The notes: generated from the letters alone by a model not told the origin. Shown: positions 18,141 to 28,705, counted from the first letter of the stretch. The stretch: 64,000 nt of DNA from Brachyspira pilosicoli (GCF_036997485.1 NZ_JAWLPU010000002.1:434001-498000); one strand, 5' to 3'. Numbers and translations: made by a program.

Positions 18141-19523
18141 ATGGAAGTTATATTAATTTATTTATTTGAAATATTTAGCATATTAATACTAATAATGCTA
18201 TCAGGGCTTTTTTCTGGAAGTGAAACAGCATACACAAGTATAGACGAAGTAACATTAATGCGTCTTGTGAGAGAAAACAAAATTAAAGAAGATGATACAA
18301 GATATTGGGGTAAAACTAATTCTATGATACCCACACTCCTCGTAGGAAATAATATAGTTAATATTACAGCAAGCTCAATAATAACTGTATTTGCTATAAG
18401 ATTAGCCGATGCTCTGCCTCATATATCCGGAAGCGTAATGGTTACTATATCAACAACTTTAATTACAATACTTATTATTATATTTGGTGAGATACTTCCA
18501 AAAGTTATAATGAGAGTAAATGCCGAAAAACTTATACCTTCCCTACTCTATTTTATGAAAGTTTTTTATTTTATATTTACTCCTATCACCTTTATAATGG
18601 ATAAAATCACTACTTTTTTAATGAATTATTTTGTACCAAAGAAATTAAGAAACAAAGAAAAAAAGAGTGCATTATCAAGCATAGAAGACATAACAACAAT
18701 AATTAATTTAGGACATAAAGCAGGTATTATCAAAGGCTATACACATGATTTGCTTACTGGTGTAATGGACTTTAGAAACAAAACAGTAGAAGAGATAATG
18801 ACTCCTCGTGTGGATATGGTATGTATAGAGGCTGATACTGACATTAATGAAATTATGCGCTTAACAGTTGACACTGGTCTTTCAAGATTTCCTGTTTATG
18901 AAGAGACTATTGACCACATTATAGGCATATTTCACACAAGGGCTTTATTTAAAGATTATATAAAAAACAACGGCAAAGCAAGCAAAATGAAAAAGAAAGC
19001 AATAGATTATATTATGCTTCCATATTTTGTGCCTGAAACAAAAACTATTAGCAGTTTATTTACCGATATGCAAAAAAGAAAATTACAGATGGCTATTACA
19101 ATAGATGAATATGGCGGCACTTCTGGACTTGTTACTATGGAAGACATTGTTGAAGAGATTATGGGAGATATTGAAGATGAGAGTGACAAAAAAGAAAAGG
19201 ATTTAATAAAGTTAAAAGGAAAGAGAATTATAGTAAATGGAACAGCATCAATCGAAGATGTAAATGAAGTATTGAATTTAAATATAGAACATGAAGAATA
19301 TCAAACTATAGCAGGATATGTGTTAGATAAATTAGACCATATACCTGATGTAAATGAAAGGCTTATATTGAATGATTATAGAGTAAGGATAATGAAAGTT
19401 GAAGACAGAAGAATAATAGAGATGGAATTTACTCCTATAAATAGCATTAGAATATCCGATGTAAATAATATAAATAACACTGAAGTTAATACAGAAATTA
19501 ATACAGAAAAGGACGAGGAATAG
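18141..19523 (+). CDS. CNNM/CorC-type membrane protein with CBS pair
   Basis: A 460-aa protein of the HlyC/CorC (CNNM, DUF21) family, linked to magnesium or other divalent-cation transport. The N-terminal DUF21 membrane domain (residues 1-150) starts with a helix leading to LSGLFSGSETAYTS. A CBS pair follows (VEEIMTPRVDMVCIEAD; MQKRKLQMAITIDEYGGTSG), then a CorC C-terminal domain (RIIVNGTASIEDVNEVLNL). The older name haemolysin does not imply lysis. The CapA-like gene begins on the very next base after its stop. Confidence 0.9.
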   Translation: MEVILIYLFEIFSILILIMLSGLFSGSETAYTSIDEVTLMRLVRENKIKEDDTRYWGKTNSMIPTLLVGNNIVNITASSIITVFAIRLADALPHISGSVMVTISTTLITILIIIFGEILPKVIMRVNAEKLIPSLLYFMKVFYFIFTPITFIMDKITTFLMNYFVPKKLRNKEKKSALSSIEDITTIINLGHKAGIIKGYTHDLLTGVMDFRNKTVEEIMTPRVDMVCIEADTDINEIMRLTVDTGLSRFPVYEETIDHIIGIFHTRALFKDYIKNNGKASKMKKKAIDYIMLPYFVPETKTISSLFTDMQKRKLQMAITIDEYGGTSGLVTMEDIVEEIMGDIEDESDKKEKDLIKLKGKRIIVNGTASIEDVNEVLNLNIEHEEYQTIAGYVLDKLDHIPDVNERLILNDYRVRIMKVEDRRIIEMEFTPINSIRISDVNNINNTEVNTEINTEKDEE

Positions 19524-20642
19524 ATGAAAAAAATTATTAGTATATTATTTATATTGATGTTTCTTTTTTCATGCGAATCTAAAGAAAATAAACAAAGTAA
19601 TGAGCCTATAAAAAAGGCAAAGTTAGTTTTTACAGGCGACATTATGACTCACCCAAAAGTTGTAGAAGCTTTTAAGGGTAATGATATACTAATAGATTTA
19701 AAAGATTATTTTAAAGGGGATATTGTATTTGCAAATTTAGAGTTTGTAGTAAATACTAATAAACCTCCAATGCCTTATCCAGAATTTAATGGCTCTAAAG
19801 AATATTTAGAATATTTCTTTAATTATTTTAACACTTTTTCTATAGCGAATAATCATGCATATGACCAAGGAGCTAAAGCAGAAACAGAAACAGTATCTAT
19901 GCTTCATCAAAATAATATACTCACATTAGGAGGCTCAACAAACTCACCGTATATCTCTCCTATAATAACAAATATAAACGGTATACCAATATTTATATCA
20001 GCATACACTATGCTTGATAATGGATTAAGCCATAAAACAAATAAAGATGGTCATTTTTATTTTATGAACTTCTATCCAAAAAAAGATGATTTAGTAGAAA
20101 AAGTAAAAAGCGATATGGCTTTAGCAACAAACAATGAAATAAAAATAATATCATTGCATTTTGGTTATGAATACACAATAGCCCCAGAAGACACAACTAT
20201 AGAAACAGCAAGAGCATTAATAGAAAATGGGGTGGATATTATAATAGGTCATCATCCGCATGTACCAAGACCTGCTGAAGTTTATAACGGCACTAATAAT
20301 AGCGGTATAATAATATATTCTTTGGGTAATTTTATTGCTAACCATAAAGGAAGATATCCGTATTTAGATATAGGCACTATTCTATCATTAGAAATTAATG
20401 AAAACAGAGAAATTAGTTTTTCTTATATTCCAACATATTATGCATTTTTTAGAGATAATGGTTTTGAGTTTGTAATGAAGCCTATAAAAGAAAATCCAAG
20501 CATCAATATGCCTACATTATCAAGCAATTATGTTTATAGTGCTTATGACACCAATGCTATAAAATCAGGCTATCAATTAATAAATAGCTTCTACTCATCG
20601 CTTACAAACGAAAATGTGAAAGATATTTTTGTATTATACTAA
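19524..20642 (+). CDS. CapA/PgsA-family lipoprotein
   Basis: A 372-aa CapA-type protein (poly-gamma-glutamate synthesis accessory family, calcineurin-like fold). It has a lipoprotein signal with lipobox FLFSC at Cys17. Metal-binding landmarks of the fold are FTGDIMTHP, FANLEFV, IANNHAYDQG, ISLHFGYEY and IIGHHPHVPRP. ATG 19524 directly follows the TAG stop of the upstream gene, with GAGG in front, so the two are co-translated. The true substrate is unknown; many such proteins act on surface polymers. Confidence 0.88.
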   Translation: MKKIISILFILMFLFSCESKENKQSNEPIKKAKLVFTGDIMTHPKVVEAFKGNDILIDLKDYFKGDIVFANLEFVVNTNKPPMPYPEFNGSKEYLEYFFNYFNTFSIANNHAYDQGAKAETETVSMLHQNNILTLGGSTNSPYISPIITNINGIPIFISAYTMLDNGLSHKTNKDGHFYFMNFYPKKDDLVEKVKSDMALATNNEIKIISLHFGYEYTIAPEDTTIETARALIENGVDIIIGHHPHVPRPAEVYNGTNNSGIIIYSLGNFIANHKGRYPYLDIGTILSLEINENREISFSYIPTYYAFFRDNGFEFVMKPIKENPSINMPTLSSNYVYSAYDTNAIKSGYQLINSFYSSLTNENVKDIFVLY

Positions 20643-20910
20643 AAATTTTTAAGTTTACCAATTTTTAATTTGATGTTTTCATTATTTGCGGGGACTAGCC
20701 CCCGCACCCCCAGTTCTTTTGTTGGCACAAAGAACCAAAAAGACTGCATTTTTAGCTTAAATATAAATATTATTATATATTTAATACATATTGTAAACTT
20801 ACAAATCTCAAGTACTTGCACTTTTTGCAACTTTTTGCGGCGGGAAAAAGTTGAATAAAAAAATTATATGATAAAATATATTTGTTTATGTATATAGTAA
20901 AAATTACTTT
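20643..20910. repeat. GC-rich dispersed repeat, copy R1
   Basis: This lies between two convergent genes. It has a core from about 20688: GGGGACTAGCCCC palindrome, CGCACCCCCAGTTCTTTTG, then CAAAGAACCAAAAAG and CTGCATTTTTAGCTTAAAT. A second part at 20821-20878 (GCGGCGGGAAAAAG and GTTGAATAAAAAAATTATA) follows. Copies R2-R5 are at 35868, 46640, 51621 and 63884. It is GC-rich and unlike its surroundings, and no protein reading frame of quality is present. Confidence 0.75.
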
Positions 20911-21891
20911 TTATAATTTTTTATAAATAGATACTAAATATGGCAAAATATCTCTATAATCTAACTTATTTAAACAATCTATAGTTTTACAGCCTCTTTT
21001 TATATACTCGCAATGAAAGCTCTTTATTTTATTGCAATACTTTTCTCTTGCCTCTATATTAAAAGCCTTGTCTCCTCTAACTCCATATATTAAAGGAAGT
21101 GTATCTCCAAATATGCCTATAGAATATATTCCAAGTGCATTTGCAATATGCAATGGTGCACTATCGCCTCCAATTAAAGCATACGAATATTTTATTACAG
21201 ATATAAGCTCTCTTATTGTAAGTTTATCAGTAAAATCTATTATATCATTAATATTTTCTTTCATGGTGTTTGCAAAAGATGCATCATCTTTAGAGCCTAT
21301 AATAATTACAGGCACATCATTAAACTCTTTTTTAAACTCTTTAATTAATTCTATAAAATGAGTATATCTTTTACTTATTCGTGTAGCTCCGCCATGAACT
21401 ATTAGGGCATTTTTATAATTTTTCATTTTGTTATAACCGAATGCCTCTTCTTCTTTGCTTAAAAATAATTCTGTGTAAAAACCATCATCTTTTATATTTA
21501 AAGGTTTTAAAATTGAAAGTATAGTATCAAGAATATGTCTGCTATGTTTTTTCCAAGAAGTTTTATGTGTAAGTAAAAATCCTCTGCATTCACTATTAAC
21601 ACCCACTCTCACTGGTATATTAGCTTTTTTTAAAATAGATGCTGAAACGAATGATGTGTTTGCTGCAAAACCTATATCATAATTTTCTTTTTTTATAAAC
21701 TCTAAATTATTCTCATCTCTCACTATAATATTATTTATATATGGATTTTCTTTTAATATATCAATTCCTCTGCTTCCATTTATTACATCAATAGTGCAAT
21801 TATCAGCATAATGTTTTTTTATAGCCCTTATAATTGGAGTAATAAATATAGTATCTCCAATATAATTCATTCCTATTATTAATATTTTCAT
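20911..21891 (-). CDS. Glycosyltransferase family 9 (heptosyltransferase-like)
   Basis: A GT-B-fold transferase of family 9, the group that adds heptoses to lipopolysaccharide or lipo-oligosaccharide cores. The N-terminus is MKILIIGMNYIGDTIFITP. The C-terminal donor site is GGDSAPLHIANALG. I chose ATG 21891 over TTG 21903, since family members start at this MKIL. It has 326 aa, slightly short but complete. It acts on the cytoplasmic face of the inner membrane. The sugar is not knowable from sequence. Confidence 0.9.
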   Translation of the reverse strand: MKILIIGMNYIGDTIFITPIIRAIKKHYADNCTIDVINGSRGIDILKENPYINNIIVRDENNLEFIKKENYDIGFAANTSFVSASILKKANIPVRVGVNSECRGFLLTHKTSWKKHSRHILDTILSILKPLNIKDDGFYTELFLSKEEEAFGYNKMKNYKNALIVHGGATRISKRYTHFIELIKEFKKEFNDVPVIIIGSKDDASFANTMKENINDIIDFTDKLTIRELISVIKYSYALIGGDSAPLHIANALGIYSIGIFGDTLPLIYGVRGDKAFNIEAREKYCNKIKSFHCEYIKRGCKTIDCLNKLDYRDILPYLVSIYKKL

Positions 21892-21908
21892 TGATAAAAA
21901 CAAAGCCT

Positions 21909-23093
21909 TTAAATATTATTTCTATTTGGTCTATTTTGTCTATGATGTCTTTTATAATTATTGACTCTTCTTATTCTAACAGAATTATTGACAGCTCTTT
22001 TTTTCTCTTCTTTATCAGAAAATAATCTCTCTTCATTATACATTCTCATAATCTCAAAGAATAATATAAAAGTTAAAGGACCAAGTATGATTCCAGAAAG
22101 TCCGAAAAATAAAACTCCTCCCAATATAGCAAAAAATATAAATAGTGGGTGAAGCTCTATTCTATTTCCTAAAAGCAAAGGACGAACAAAGTTGTCTGGT
22201 ATAGTAATAAAGAACCAAGAAACTACTAAAAATATTATAGCTCTTAAAATTTCTCCATTAATTATAAAAAGCACTCCAAGAGGTATCCAAATAATAGTAG
22301 TACCTATTATAGGCATAAATGAAGCTATGATTGTAAGAAGTGCAAAAGTTAAAGAATTAGAAACCCCAAATATAGAATAAACTATAAAAGCACATATACC
22401 CTGAAATATACCAGTAAATAAATTTCCAAATATTATTCCTCTTATACCTTCAGAAGCTTGTTTAAATAATCTGTCTAAATATTTTTTCTCTATAGGTATT
22501 AATGAACTTACTTGCTCTTTTAAATATTCTCCATCTACAAAAAAGAAGAATAAAGAAAACATCATAAATATAAATGAACTCACAAACTTACCTGTACTCT
22601 TTAATATACCAGCAACATTTTGAGTTAAATAAGAACTAACAGAAGTTAGATTTGACAGCAAACTATCTTGTATTCTTCTTAATATTTCTGCAGCTGATAT
22701 TTCTAAAGGAAGCATAGATAATATTTCATTTAATTTTTCATTATTTAAAATAGAATTAAAATCCAAATTCATAAAATATTTTATACCAATATTAGATATA
22801 TCTATAAGCTGCACTATTATAGTGTATAATAATAAACTAGTAGGAACTAAAAATATAATTAAAGATGTTAAAGAAAATAATAAAGCCAAAGTATGCCTTT
22901 TAATCATAGATATTTTATCTTCTTTACCATAACTTTTACCTATAGCTTTTTTAAATAATGGTGATAAAACAACATAAAAGACTAAAGCAAAAAATATAAC
23001 CATACCAAATGGCTTTAATAGCTGGTACATTATAAATATTGATAAAAAGATAAAAGTAATAAAAAATATTTGACCTATATTATATTTATTCAT
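21909..23093 (-). CDS. AI-2E family transporter (PerM/YdiK type)
   Basis: A 394-aa polytopic inner-membrane protein of the AI-2E transporter superfamily. It has about seven to eight membrane helices; ILGGVLFFGLSGIILGPL near the C-terminus is the family signature. The last 35 residues are a basic tail rich in Arg and Asn. I chose ATG 23093 over TTG 23117, because AGGG lies 7 nt before it. Members export small molecules or sodium; the substrate here is unknown. It ends 17 bp before the GT9 gene. Confidence 0.87.
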   Translation of the reverse strand: MNKYNIGQIFFITFIFLSIFIMYQLLKPFGMVIFFALVFYVVLSPLFKKAIGKSYGKEDKISMIKRHTLALLFSLTSLIIFLVPTSLLLYTIIVQLIDISNIGIKYFMNLDFNSILNNEKLNEILSMLPLEISAAEILRRIQDSLLSNLTSVSSYLTQNVAGILKSTGKFVSSFIFMMFSLFFFFVDGEYLKEQVSSLIPIEKKYLDRLFKQASEGIRGIIFGNLFTGIFQGICAFIVYSIFGVSNSLTFALLTIIASFMPIIGTTIIWIPLGVLFIINGEILRAIIFLVVSWFFITIPDNFVRPLLLGNRIELHPLFIFFAILGGVLFFGLSGIILGPLTFILFFEIMRMYNEERLFSDKEEKKRAVNNSVRIRRVNNYKRHHRQNRPNRNNI

Positions 23094-23175
23094 ATATATC
23101 CCTAAATATATTTTCAATACAAAAGTATTATATTATATAATCTAATATTGTCAAAGAAGTAAATGAATATTTTTA

Positions 23176-23958
23176 CTAACTATTATTTTTTTCCATTGCC
23201 TTACATTCATTCCAAAGATTATCCATCTCTTCCAAGCTCATACTCTCTAAGCTTTTATTCATTTTTTTTGACATTTCTTCTATATATTGAAATCTTCTTT
23301 TAAACTTTTCATTTACTCTTAATAATGAATTGACAGGATTAATTTTATTCATACGGGCAAAATCTAAAACAGTCATTATTAAATCGCCTATCTCTTCTTC
23401 CAAATGCTCTTTGTCTTTTTCATTATATGCTTCTTTAACTTCTATAAGCTCTTCTTCTATCTTCTCTAAAGAATCATCTATATGCTCATATTCAAAACCA
23501 ACGCTAGCAGCTTTTTTCATTAACTTATATGATTTCTCCATTATAGGCAAAGATTTTGGTATGCCATCTAATATGCTTTTATTATTATTTTTTTTCTCTT
23601 CTTTTTTTATCTCTTCCCACTGTTTTAATATACCATTAACATCTTTTACTTGGCTATCACCAAATACATGCGGGTGTCTTCTTATAAGTTTTTCATTAAT
23701 ATTCTTACAAACATCGTCTATATTAAATTTATTTTCATCATTAGCAAGCTCAGAAAAAAATACAACGTGAAGTAAAATATCTCCAAGCTCTTCTTTTATA
23801 TTCTCATAATCTTTATTGTTAATAGCCTCAACTACCTCATAAGCCTCTTCCAAAAAACAAGGTATTAAACTATCAAATGTCTGAACCCTATCCCAAGCAC
23901 ATCCATTCTCTCCACGCAACTTTTTAACTATAGATATTAGCTCTTCAAAAGATTTCAT
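23176..23958 (-). CDS. mazG: Nucleoside triphosphate pyrophosphohydrolase MazG
   Basis: Hydrolyses NTPs and dNTPs to monophosphates, cleaning the pool and affecting ppGpp and stress responses. The 260-aa protein has two MazG domains: the first with LRGENGCAWDRVQTFDSL and EELGDILLHVVFF, the second with EEEIGDLIMTVLDFARM. The E-x-x-D metal sites are visible in both. Its start overlaps the preceding gene by 4 bp, so the two are coupled. Confidence 0.94.
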   Translation of the reverse strand: MKSFEELISIVKKLRGENGCAWDRVQTFDSLIPCFLEEAYEVVEAINNKDYENIKEELGDILLHVVFFSELANDENKFNIDDVCKNINEKLIRRHPHVFGDSQVKDVNGILKQWEEIKKEEKKNNNKSILDGIPKSLPIMEKSYKLMKKAASVGFEYEHIDDSLEKIEEELIEVKEAYNEKDKEHLEEEIGDLIMTVLDFARMNKINPVNSLLRVNEKFKRRFQYIEEMSKKMNKSLESMSLEEMDNLWNECKAMEKNNS

Positions 23959-24440
23959 TTATTTGTTTCTCTCTTTATTTTTCTAAAATAGTTTATTCTT
24001 TTAGGCTCTAATATGGCATTATATATAATTGCATTTTTTATATCCAAAGAAGAAAGCATATTATTAACATGCCTTCTATTTTCATTTGCCGCATTAAATA
24101 TTGGGGTTTCTTCCATAATTTTAGACTTTTGAGACTCTATTTCTCTTATTCTATAAGCATATCTATTTTGCTCTTCTAATATTTCATTATCAGATTCATA
24201 CTCATCATAATAATTATCATCTTCTTCATATTCATTAATATTTTTTAATTCACTTATGCTTTTTCTAAGATTTCTATATATCTCATCATCATTATTATAA
24301 GATTTTCTATTATTAGTATTAGCCTTTTTATTAAAAGTTTTTTGTTTATTAAGTTTCTTTGAATTATCTTTCGTTGCCTTTTGTACAAGACTCACGATAA
24401 GCCAAATTATTCCTATTACTATATATAAAATTAATTCCAT
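23955..24440 (-). CDS. Membrane-anchored acidic protein, unknown function
   Basis: A 161-aa protein with one N-terminal membrane helix (MELILYIVIGIIWLIVSLVQ) followed by a Lys/Asn-rich and then a strongly acidic, Tyr-rich stretch (EYEEDDNYYDEYESDNE). No family is recognised. It overlaps mazG by 4 bp, so they are co-translated. AAGGA lies 7 nt before ATG. A regulatory or scaffold role at the membrane is possible but unsupported. Confidence 0.6.
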   Translation of the reverse strand: MELILYIVIGIIWLIVSLVQKATKDNSKKLNKQKTFNKKANTNNRKSYNNDDEIYRNLRKSISELKNINEYEEDDNYYDEYESDNEILEEQNRYAYRIREIESQKSKIMEETPIFNAANENRRHVNNMLSSLDIKNAIIYNAILEPKRINYFRKIKRETNK

Positions 24441-24531
24441 AAAACATTCCTTAATAAAAGTTATTATATTAAGTTAATATAATAATGTCAATATTATATT
24501 ATCCAGCAAGAAACATCATTAATAAATAATA

Positions 24532-27500
24532 CTATATTTTATCTTGTTGTTCTTTCAATAAAAATTTAATAGCTTCTTTATCTTTATCCAAAATATTTCT
24601 ATATGGATTAAATGAACTTTCATTATTCAAAGTAATATTTTTATAAAGTATATTACATATTGGTAATCTTAGGAAATTTGGAATATCATTATCATTTCTC
24701 AATATATTACTATCATCTTTATTTACACATTCTATTAAAACTCTAAATTCATTCTCAAATTTGAATGCATCATTCTTTATAAAAAAGTCATATATATGTT
24801 GATTAACATTTTTAGGATCCTTTAATTTATCATATAGTATGTTTCCAAAATAATAAATATAATTATCATCTTTAATCTTTAAAATATTTTTTATTAAATC
24901 TTTTTTATTAACTAATATTCTAACCTTTATATTATCAACATCATCACTATAACTCGTACCATATATCTTCCAGTTAGCATACGAATTTTCAGAATCTACT
25001 GTATTACTAAAACAACACATGTAAACTTTTTCATCTAATGAATACATATTCTCATTATTATCTTCAAAATTATATGGATGAGATATTGTTAATCGTTTTT
25101 CTTTAATATCTTTTATAAGATATTTAAAATATAATATTCTAGAGATGTTACATCCATTATCAACAATTAAATAATCAACTAATGTAGTTATATCATTAAT
25201 TTCAATAAGTTTACTATCGGTTTTTAAATCATACACACAATATGTATTATTTTCTATAATAACTTTGACAGGAGGAAACAAATTTATAGTATCTAATTTT
25301 TTTATATCATTAAATAAATCATGTTCTTTAATAAAATTTCCTATCGTAGAATATTTAATATATCTATCTTCAATCTTATTAAAACATATTTTTAATAAAT
25401 AAAGTTTTGATAATTTCTTTTCTATATTATTAAATATATCAGTATCCTCTTCCATACTAATATAAATTTTTATAATACTGCATAAAATTGTAGCATATAT
25501 TTCAGTATTATAAATAATATTAACATTATCTATATTTTCAAAAAGCAAAAATAATAGTCCATTCTTTGTACAAGAAGATTTACTAAAAAACTTATTAAAA
25601 TCTATTATTTCATCAAATCTTTCTTCAATGATTCCCATATATTCTAAATAATAATAATTATTATAAAGCTTAATATTTCCTCTATAATAATAATATGGAA
25701 TTTTTAATAAATTTAACAATATATTTTCATGATAATTTATATCAATATCTTTAAAAATATTATCAAAATTATAAAACAAATAATATAAATAACTATTATC
25801 ATTTACACCTATTAAACAATTATGCAAATCTTTAATATTATCTTCAAAATCAACTTCAAAATATTTTTTTATTTTTATTTTTTCTTCGTCTGTAAAAATT
25901 ACTTTATCTCTAATATCTGATATGTACTGCATATAATTATAAAGATGTATTCCCCAATGTTTATCCCAATAAGTTTCTATATACTTTTTTATTTCATTCA
26001 TATCTATTGTTTTTAAGAATATTTTACTTATTATTAATGAATAATAAATTATAAATGGATTAATAATTACTATTTCTTTATCTAAATATTCATTTTTATT
26101 TTTATATTTATTATATTCTTGATTATATAAAGCTAAATCCTTATATGTTGGTATTTCACCTAAACATTTAATTATATCATCTATATCACTAATTAGTTTA
26201 TCTTTAAAGAAAAAACTATGCACACAAGAGAATCTTTTTTCTTCATATAAAGATTTTTCTTTCTCTATTTTTTCTCTATATTCTTTATCAATACTTTTTT
26301 CCTTTTTTATATTTTCTGGAATATATTGATAAAGCTCATCTGTTTCTTTTATTATATTCCAAGCAAAATAATTTTGCATTATTTTTGTAAAATTATTAAA
26401 ATCATCAGCAGTGATATTTAAACTTAATAATAAATCTCTGTAATTATCTGTAAGATATATATCAGGCATTTCATTATTACCTTTGCAGAAAGATAAAAAA
26501 TATTTTTGTAAGATATCAATATAACAACTTAAATCTATTTCTATATCATCATATATTTTTATTTTGATTTCATTATTTTTAAAATTAGCTATTAAATAAA
26601 TCATAAATACAGGATACTGTTCATCAGATAAACAATTAACTAAATTTTTGTTTTTACTTAAGCAATAAATAGGAATATCTAAATTATATATTTTTATACC
26701 ATATCTTATATTATTAAATAATTCCTTAAGTTCTTTACTGTCATTTATAAAAAATATATCCAAAACATTTTTTAATTTTTCTTTAAAATCTGAAATAACA
26801 TCTATTATAGATAATATTATTTTAATATTATTATTTAATATTAATGGATGCATATCTTTTTTATTTAGTATTCTGCTTGATATTTCAAAATAATATTTTA
26901 TAAAATTATCATATACTATGTCTAATTTAATATATTCATCTTCCAAATATAATAATAAATTGCCAAGCATATTATATTGCCTATATTCTGTACCCAATTT
27001 TTTGATCAAAGGCATAATAATATTTATACTATTATTATCCAATTTATTAGTATAAAGTTTTATTATGATAATAAATGATATTAATTTTATATAATAAAAA
27101 TAATTCTTATTGTCAATACTACTTATACTTTTTTCAATATAAGTCAAATATTTATCAAAATACATATTATTGATTTTTTCATAATCTTCATCTATAAATA
27201 TAGACATATCCAATAATAAATATATATTTCTTATTTCGCTTTCTCTCAAATTATTAATTTTATTTTCTATTATATCTTTGCAATAATCTTTAATTGTAAA
27301 AAATATTTTTATATCATTTAGTTTTATTATTTCATTTTCATAATAGTTTCCAACAGATAATGCAATTAATATATTTTCTTCATCTAAGTATTTATCAAAT
27401 AGATAATCAAATAATTTTTTCTTATCATCATCATTAATATTCTTTAATATTTCACTGTCTTCTTTAATGTCTATTAAATCGTAATAAAAATTAAGTATAT

Positions 27501-27540
27501 TATCAAAACTATTTATATAATCATCTAAAATTTTATTCAT
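24532..27540 (-). CDS. Large DUF2971-like C-terminal domain protein
   Basis: A 1002-aa protein, extremely rich in Ile, Asn, Lys and Asp, with no signal peptide. Residues 1-800 are mostly helical repeats without a recognised family. The C-terminus has features like DUF2971: HPYNFEDNNE at about 821-830, CCFSNTVDSE at 842, NWKIYG at 857-861 and FENEFRVLIEC at 928-938. That order (N/D-P-x-E, CFS, W/Y-YG, E-E-R) is shared with the TPR protein at 59403. A clear GGGAG lies 7 nt before ATG. Base use is even more AT-rich than its neighbours. It lies next to the PadR and Gabija genes and may belong to a defence block; that is inference. Confidence 0.6.
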   Translation of the reverse strand: MNKILDDYINSFDNILNFYYDLIDIKEDSEILKNINDDDKKKLFDYLFDKYLDEENILIALSVGNYYENEIIKLNDIKIFFTIKDYCKDIIENKINNLRESEIRNIYLLLDMSIFIDEDYEKINNMYFDKYLTYIEKSISSIDNKNYFYYIKLISFIIIIKLYTNKLDNNSINIIMPLIKKLGTEYRQYNMLGNLLLYLEDEYIKLDIVYDNFIKYYFEISSRILNKKDMHPLILNNNIKIILSIIDVISDFKEKLKNVLDIFFINDSKELKELFNNIRYGIKIYNLDIPIYCLSKNKNLVNCLSDEQYPVFMIYLIANFKNNEIKIKIYDDIEIDLSCYIDILQKYFLSFCKGNNEMPDIYLTDNYRDLLLSLNITADDFNNFTKIMQNYFAWNIIKETDELYQYIPENIKKEKSIDKEYREKIEKEKSLYEEKRFSCVHSFFFKDKLISDIDDIIKCLGEIPTYKDLALYNQEYNKYKNKNEYLDKEIVIINPFIIYYSLIISKIFLKTIDMNEIKKYIETYWDKHWGIHLYNYMQYISDIRDKVIFTDEEKIKIKKYFEVDFEDNIKDLHNCLIGVNDNSYLYYLFYNFDNIFKDIDINYHENILLNLLKIPYYYYRGNIKLYNNYYYLEYMGIIEERFDEIIDFNKFFSKSSCTKNGLLFLLFENIDNVNIIYNTEIYATILCSIIKIYISMEEDTDIFNNIEKKLSKLYLLKICFNKIEDRYIKYSTIGNFIKEHDLFNDIKKLDTINLFPPVKVIIENNTYCVYDLKTDSKLIEINDITTLVDYLIVDNGCNISRILYFKYLIKDIKEKRLTISHPYNFEDNNENMYSLDEKVYMCCFSNTVDSENSYANWKIYGTSYSDDVDNIKVRILVNKKDLIKNILKIKDDNYIYYFGNILYDKLKDPKNVNQHIYDFFIKNDAFKFENEFRVLIECVNKDDSNILRNDNDIPNFLRLPICNILYKNITLNNESSFNPYRNILDKDKEAIKFLLKEQQDKI

Positions 27541-27654
27541 AAAAATACTCCCAATTAATTTATGTTATAATAATATAAAAAATACAGATAAAAAAACAAT
27601 ATATAGTTCATATTTATATAATTTTTTATAAAAAAAATACCATATAAAAGAAAC

Positions 27655-27686
27655 AAAAAAGGATAGCTAGTAAACACCAGCTACCC
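27655..27686 (-). terminator. Rho-independent terminator of the padR/HAAS operon
   Basis: Read on the minus strand, GGGTAGCT (27686-27679) and AGCTATCC (27668-27661) pair with one G-U, followed by six T. It closes the operon that ends at 27746. The 27541-27745 gap has nothing else of note. Confidence 0.85.
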
Positions 27687-27745
27687 TATTATATCTTACT
27701 ATTTTTATTTAGCTTGTAATACAATATTTATTGCTTATATTAAAT

Positions 27746-28705
27746 TTAAAAGTTCCTCTTAAATTTTAATATTTTATCAATACTGTCTAAAATCAATGCT
27801 AATAATATCATAAAAAAACAAAACATTTGAAAATTATTAAATATAGATAAAATTAAATTATTACTTACATTTTTTATCAAAGAATCAATAAATACTTCAT
27901 TTATTAAATTATAATTAAAAAACCATATAAAAGAAATAACAGCAGAAAATATATTAATAGCTATAAATAATATTGTGTTTCTAATATTATAACTATTATC
28001 AACTATTTTTATTATCTCTCTAAATATTAATAAAACAATAAAAAATACAGCAAATAAATATGATGATTTTACAATATCAGTATTAAATAAATTTATAAAC
28101 TTCCCATCTATATTAAAGCTAAATATATTTGGAGATAAAATAAATAAACTTAAAAATATTACAGCAAATAATATTGATAATAAAGAAAAATATTTATTTG
28201 TTTTTATATTATTATTTGGAAGTTTTGGTAATTTATCAATATCATCATTAAAAAAATTAATATTAAACTTATACATAAAAATAAATATTAAAGTAACAAA
28301 AGAAAAAGATAATATAGCAGCAAATATTATATCACTAATAAATTTTGATACAGTTTGATTTTCAATATTAATGATATGAGACAATATTATTCCAAAAATA
28401 GTAGATATTAAAACAATCTTTAATATATCTTTATAATAATTATAATAAGGCTGACCTATTAGGCACTTGTCTGAAGAATTATCATATTTTTGATAAAGTT
28501 TATTAGGGCTTCCTAATTCCATTAAAACAATTTTTGCATCTTTTAAAGTTACTTCTTTATCATTATATCTTTCCTCTATTGTATCATAAATTAATGTCTT
28601 TAATTCATCAGCAACATCATTTCTAATTTTTAAAGACATTTTATTTGTAACAGCATAAATATATCTTTCTATTAAATCATTTACATCTTTACTAAGTTCT
28701 TTCAT
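27746..28705 (-). CDS. HAAS-domain membrane protein paired with PadR
   Basis: A 319-aa membrane protein. The N-terminal 85 residues fit the HAAS signalling domain (ELSKDVNDLIERYIYAVTNK, KDAKIVLMELGSPNKLYQKY), common next to PadR regulators. The rest is about eight hydrophobic helices. Genes of this type and PadR form a sensor/regulator pair in many bacteria. It lies 27 bp after padR on the same transcript and ends at the terminator at 27655. What it senses is unknown. Confidence 0.78.
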   Translation of the reverse strand: MKELSKDVNDLIERYIYAVTNKMSLKIRNDVADELKTLIYDTIEERYNDKEVTLKDAKIVLMELGSPNKLYQKYDNSSDKCLIGQPYYNYYKDILKIVLISTIFGIILSHIINIENQTVSKFISDIIFAAILSFSFVTLIFIFMYKFNINFFNDDIDKLPKLPNNNIKTNKYFSLLSILFAVIFLSLFILSPNIFSFNIDGKFINLFNTDIVKSSYLFAVFFIVLLIFREIIKIVDNSYNIRNTILFIAINIFSAVISFIWFFNYNLINEVFIDSLIKNVSNNLILSIFNNFQMFCFFMILLALILDSIDKILKFKRNF

